This document shows, piece after piece, positions 61,480-64,000 of a stretch of DNA of 64,000 nucleotides. Both the position numbers and the translations under genes were made by a program. The DNA is taken from positions 1 through 64,000 of the IMG/VR virus record IMGVR_UViG_3300044959_000303. One strand, written 5' to 3'. The stretch is from a virus. Each line of letters starts with the position of its first letter. The first letter of the stretch is position 1. The notes below the pieces were generated by a model. That model was given only the letters and a program-made list of their open reading frames with translations. It did no database searches and had not been told where the DNA came from.

Positions 61480-62757
61480 TCACTTTTTTACCCATAATTC
61501 GTATCCTGCATCGAAAATGACATCTTTGCAATTCCCGAACTTTCTTCTTTTTCTCGTTACATAATCCGTATACCATTTTTTCGGGGGAATTTCGGCAAGT
61601 TTCACAAAATCATTTTGCCGAAGAAATTCATCCCCGGGATGAAATCGGTTATCGATGAGAAGTTTTTCCGATTTCATGTTCAGGAAGAAAAAATTTCGAT
61701 CCAGAAATCCTCGAATTGTTTTTTTCATTCGTTTTTTCGAAAAATTCCATTCGTCTTCGAATATTTGCAGAAGAAGAATGTTTCGATTTTTTGCCTCGAT
61801 ATATTTTTTGTAATGGTACAATTCGTCTTTCTGATTACAGCAGGAATGCCAGTACAAACCATGAAATTCGATTCCGATACCATATTCCGGAATCAGTATG
61901 TCTATTTCGTGTTTTTCGAGAATGTTTCTTTTTCTCGATTCTGTTTTCAGATTTCTTTCGGAAAGAAATTTACGAATTTCCACTTCGTACGAAGAAAAAT
62001 ATTTTTTTCTGAGATTGTATTCGACGGCTCTTCTTTGAACGGAACATATGTTGACATTGAAATATTTCGAAATTTCTCTTTCATTTCCATGAAATTTTTC
62101 ATATATTTCCGGAAAGAAATTTTCCCAATCATCGAGGTTCGAAATGTGTTTTTTTGCCGTATTGTATACACCATATTTTTTCAGATTTGTCGATTTTATT
62201 CTGTTTTTTATTTTTTCACTTTTTGTCGGATTGTCCACTCCATATTTTTCCAGAATTTTTTTTCTTGCCCGATTTCTTATTTCCTCGCTTTTCATTGGAT
62301 TGTCGATACCATATCGTTTCAACCATGTTTTTTTCTTTTTGTCATGAACATTTCTGTTTTGTGATGGATTTTCGACACCATATTTCTTCATCAATGTTTC
62401 TTTTATTCTGCTTTTTACAATATCCGAAGAAAAAGGATTGGCAACTCCGTATTTTTTCAAATTCGTGTTCTTTATTTTTTCTTTTATGATCTGTTTGCAT
62501 TCTTCACAGTTGTTCACGTTTTCCGAATGGTAACCTTTCGGCAAACTCAGGAATTTTCTTTTGTAACCATGCGAACAGTAGGGATTTTCTTCGAAAAGAT
62601 AGTAGTGAATTTTTTCGACGAAATCGACGTGTTCTGGAAATTTCCAGAAATCTTGAATATCTTTTCTGTACTCTTCCATATTTTTCATTTTTGTCACAAA
62701 AACATTGACTCGATATTTCGAATAAAATTCATGTATTTCCCGATAATATTTTTTCAT
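61480..62757 (-). CDS. Homing-endonuclease-like protein with KYG repeats and Vsr-like nuclease domain
   Basis: A 425-residue protein. Residues ~55-90 contain CSHGYKRKFLSLP and CEECKQ, a possible zinc site. Then about five repeats of ~22 residues follow (NLKKYGVANPFSS, LMKKYGVENPSQN, WLKRYGIDNPMKS, ILEKYGVDNPTKS, NLKKYGVYN), which look like repeated DNA-binding helices, and next a helix-turn-helix-like part (HGNEREISKYFNVNICSVQRRA). The C-terminal half carries HEIDILIPEYGIGIEFHGLYWHS and ILLLQIFEDEW, a PD-(D/E)XK/Vsr-like core. This architecture is common in free-standing phage homing endonucleases. It lies opposite to the capsid gene, as homing genes often sit near conserved genes. Confidence 0.8.
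   Translation of the reverse strand: MKKYYREIHEFYSKYRVNVFVTKMKNMEEYRKDIQDFWKFPEHVDFVEKIHYYLFEENPYCSHGYKRKFLSLPKGYHSENVNNCEECKQIIKEKIKNTNLKKYGVANPFSSDIVKSRIKETLMKKYGVENPSQNRNVHDKKKKTWLKRYGIDNPMKSEEIRNRARKKILEKYGVDNPTKSEKIKNRIKSTNLKKYGVYNTAKKHISNLDDWENFFPEIYEKFHGNEREISKYFNVNICSVQRRAVEYNLRKKYFSSYEVEIRKFLSERNLKTESRKRNILEKHEIDILIPEYGIGIEFHGLYWHSCCNQKDELYHYKKYIEAKNRNILLLQIFEDEWNFSKKRMKKTIRGFLDRNFFFLNMKSEKLLIDNRFHPGDEFLRQNDFVKLAEIPPKKWYTDYVTRKRRKFGNCKDVIFDAGYELWVKK
61496..61667 (-). repeat. 172-bp near-identical direct repeat, copy 1
   Basis: Matches 62852-63023 at offset 1356 with a single mismatch (61519 G against 62875 C). It covers the last ~57 codons of both endonuclease genes, whose other parts differ widely. 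Confidence 0.9.
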
Positions 62758-62832
62758 GTTTCTTCGATTTTTTTTCGATTCATTGTAAAAACAATTCGAA
62801 AAAACAACAATTTTTTCGAATTGTTTTTTTTT

Positions 62833-64000
62833 TCAGAATTTTCGAATCCACAATTCGTATCCTGCATCGAAAATCACATCTTTGCAATTCCCGAACTTTC
62901 TTCTTTTTCTCGTTACATAATCCGTATACCATTTTTTCGGGGGAATTTCGGCAAGTTTCACAAAATCATTTTGCCGAAGAAATTCATCCCCGGGATGAAA
63001 TCGGTTATCGATGAGAAGTTTTTTCGAGGTTGTATCGATCGTATCGATGAAGAAGAAATTTCGATAGAGAAACGCTTTCAATATTTCCCGAATTTTTTCC
63101 CGAGAAAAATTCCATTCGTCTTCGAATATTTGCAGAAGAACAATATTTCGATTTTTTGCTTCCATATATTTCCTGTAATGATAGAATTTGTCTTTTTTGT
63201 TGTTGAAAGAATGCCAGTACAATCCGTGAAACTCGATTCCGATACCATATTCCGGAATCAGTATGTCTATTTCGCTTCCATTCAGAATATTCCGGTTTCG
63301 AAATTCGAAACTTATTTCGTTTTCAGCGAGAAATTCACCAATTTCTTTTTCATAGGAAGAAAACGAAACAAATTTTTCCCTGAGACCACATTTCAAAGCT
63401 CTTTTGCGAATCGTGGAAATATCGACAGAGAAATATTTCGAAATTTCTCTTTCGTTACCATGAAATTTCTCGTAAATTTCCGAAAAAGAATTTTCCCAAT
63501 CATCGAGATTCGAAATGTGTTTTTTCACGTGATTGTCAGTTCCGTATTTCTGCAACCATGTTTTTTTTCTTTTTTCGAGAATTTCGATACAAGAAAAAGG
63601 ATGTTCCGTTCCGTATTTTTTCAACCATGTTTCTTTTCTTTTCTTTCGAAAGAATTCGAAACACGAAGGATTTTCGACTCCATATCTTTCTTTTGTCGTT
63701 TTCGTTTTCCTGTTTTTCACAGTGTCCAGAAGAGAAGGATTTTCGACTCCATATTTTTTTTGTAATGTTTCTCTTATTCTTTTTTTCACGATTTCCGAAG
63801 AAAATGGATTTTTACAACCGTATTTTCGAATATTCGTTTTTTCTTTTCTGTTTTTCACTTCCTGTGAAGAAGCCGGATTTTTGCAACCATATTTTTTCAA
63901 ATTTGTCCTTTCTCTTTTTTCTTCGATGATTTTCTTGCATTTTTCACATTTTTTGACCTGTTCCGACAGATAACCTTTTTTCAAACCATGAAAGGTTCTT
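62833..64000 (-). CDS. Second homing-endonuclease-like protein (5' end outside window)
   Basis: The frame is open through base 64000 (reads RTFHGLKKGYLSEQVKKCEKC at the edge), so the N-terminus is missing; by comparison with its neighbour about 75 residues are lost. It has more KYG repeats than the neighbour (seven visible: NLKKYGCKNPASS, NIRKYGCKNPFSS, TLQKKYGVENPSL, TKERYGVENPSCF, WLKKYGTEHPFS, WLQKYGTDN and related) and the same nuclease core EIDILIPEYGIGIEFHGLYWHS. Its last 57 codons are almost identical in DNA to those of the neighbour. No sign of inactivation in the visible part. Confidence 0.8.
   Translation of the reverse strand, partial: RTFHGLKKGYLSEQVKKCEKCKKIIEEKRERTNLKKYGCKNPASSQEVKNRKEKTNIRKYGCKNPFSSEIVKKRIRETLQKKYGVENPSLLDTVKNRKTKTTKERYGVENPSCFEFFRKKRKETWLKKYGTEHPFSCIEILEKRKKTWLQKYGTDNHVKKHISNLDDWENSFSEIYEKFHGNEREISKYFSVDISTIRKRALKCGLREKFVSFSSYEKEIGEFLAENEISFEFRNRNILNGSEIDILIPEYGIGIEFHGLYWHSFNNKKDKFYHYRKYMEAKNRNIVLLQIFEDEWNFSREKIREILKAFLYRNFFFIDTIDTTSKKLLIDNRFHPGDEFLRQNDFVKLAEIPPKKWYTDYVTRKRRKFGNCKDVIFDAGYELWIRKF
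62852..63023 (-). repeat. 172-bp near-identical direct repeat, copy 2
   Basis: Partner of 61496-61667. The sharp boundary at 63023/61667 suggests gene conversion or partial duplication. Confidence 0.9.

Noticed and set aside
1-64000. Alternative genetic code (recoded stop)
   Set aside because: Conserved genes end at TAA, TAG and TGA at expected lengths, and no in-frame stop interrupts a conserved domain.

Overview
The window is a contiguous piece of a T4-like contractile-tailed phage (myovirus) genome with low GC content (about one third by eye). The standard bacterial code fits: TAA, TAG and TGA all end conserved genes. The evidence is a near-complete set of T4-type head and baseplate homologues (gp20, gp21, gp22, gp23, gp5, gp6, gp25, gp26, gp53-like, gp27-like), the recombination nuclease pair gp46/gp47, and a gp55-like late sigma factor. 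The host is inferred to be a Gram-negative bacterium with lipopolysaccharide, because the phage carries kdsA and a hub protein with a hydrolase-like domain. No terminase, DNA polymerase, sheath or tube gene lies in the window, so the genome extends on both sides. Both window ends cut through genes.

Layout. (1) 1-4669, minus strand: a truncated tail fibre and a subtilisin-like protease with Ig-like repeats. (2) 4670-6301: about 1.6 kb without protein genes. It holds nested palindromes filled with GCGAA repeats, followed by a GC-richer, highly structured plus-strand RNA candidate (about 5350-6150) with its own promoter and terminator. (3) 6302-9268: small unknown genes, mostly on the minus strand, behind near-consensus sigma-70 promoters; this looks like an early accessory module. 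(4) 9587-21323: an adhesin region with two large adhesin candidates, a conserved small virion protein, kdsA, and three paralogous tail fibres. (5) 21358-41970, minus strand: the baseplate block, with a 3643-residue giant virion protein, gp6, gp25, gp5, a gp27-like hub, a gp53-like protein and a tube-cap candidate. (6) 41971-47738: nucleotidyltransferase (minus), then plus-strand dut, gp55, gp47 and gp46, and a convergent PD-(D/E)XK nuclease. (7) 47766-49093, minus: gp26-like protein and a possible -1 frameshift extension. (8) 49227-61396, plus: two tape-measure-like proteins and the head operon portal, small protein, lipase, acidic core protein, protease, scaffold, major capsid protein. (9) 61480-64000, minus: two paralogous homing-endonuclease-like genes behind the capsid gene terminator.

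How it works together. dut and the gp55-gp47-gp46 genes sit behind a sigma-70-like promoter. gp55 should redirect transcription to late promoters. Octamers matching WATAAATA, the T4 late promoter element or a one-base variant, stand 20-60 bases before many structural genes on both strands. Early unknown genes instead have TTGACA-N17-TATAAT type promoters. The most unusual parts are the structured RNA candidate with the neighbouring palindromic repeat block, a T-TTT-TTC slippery heptamer at the end of the gp26-like gene, a lipase inside the head operon, a phage subtilase, and a permuted gp5-type hub protein.
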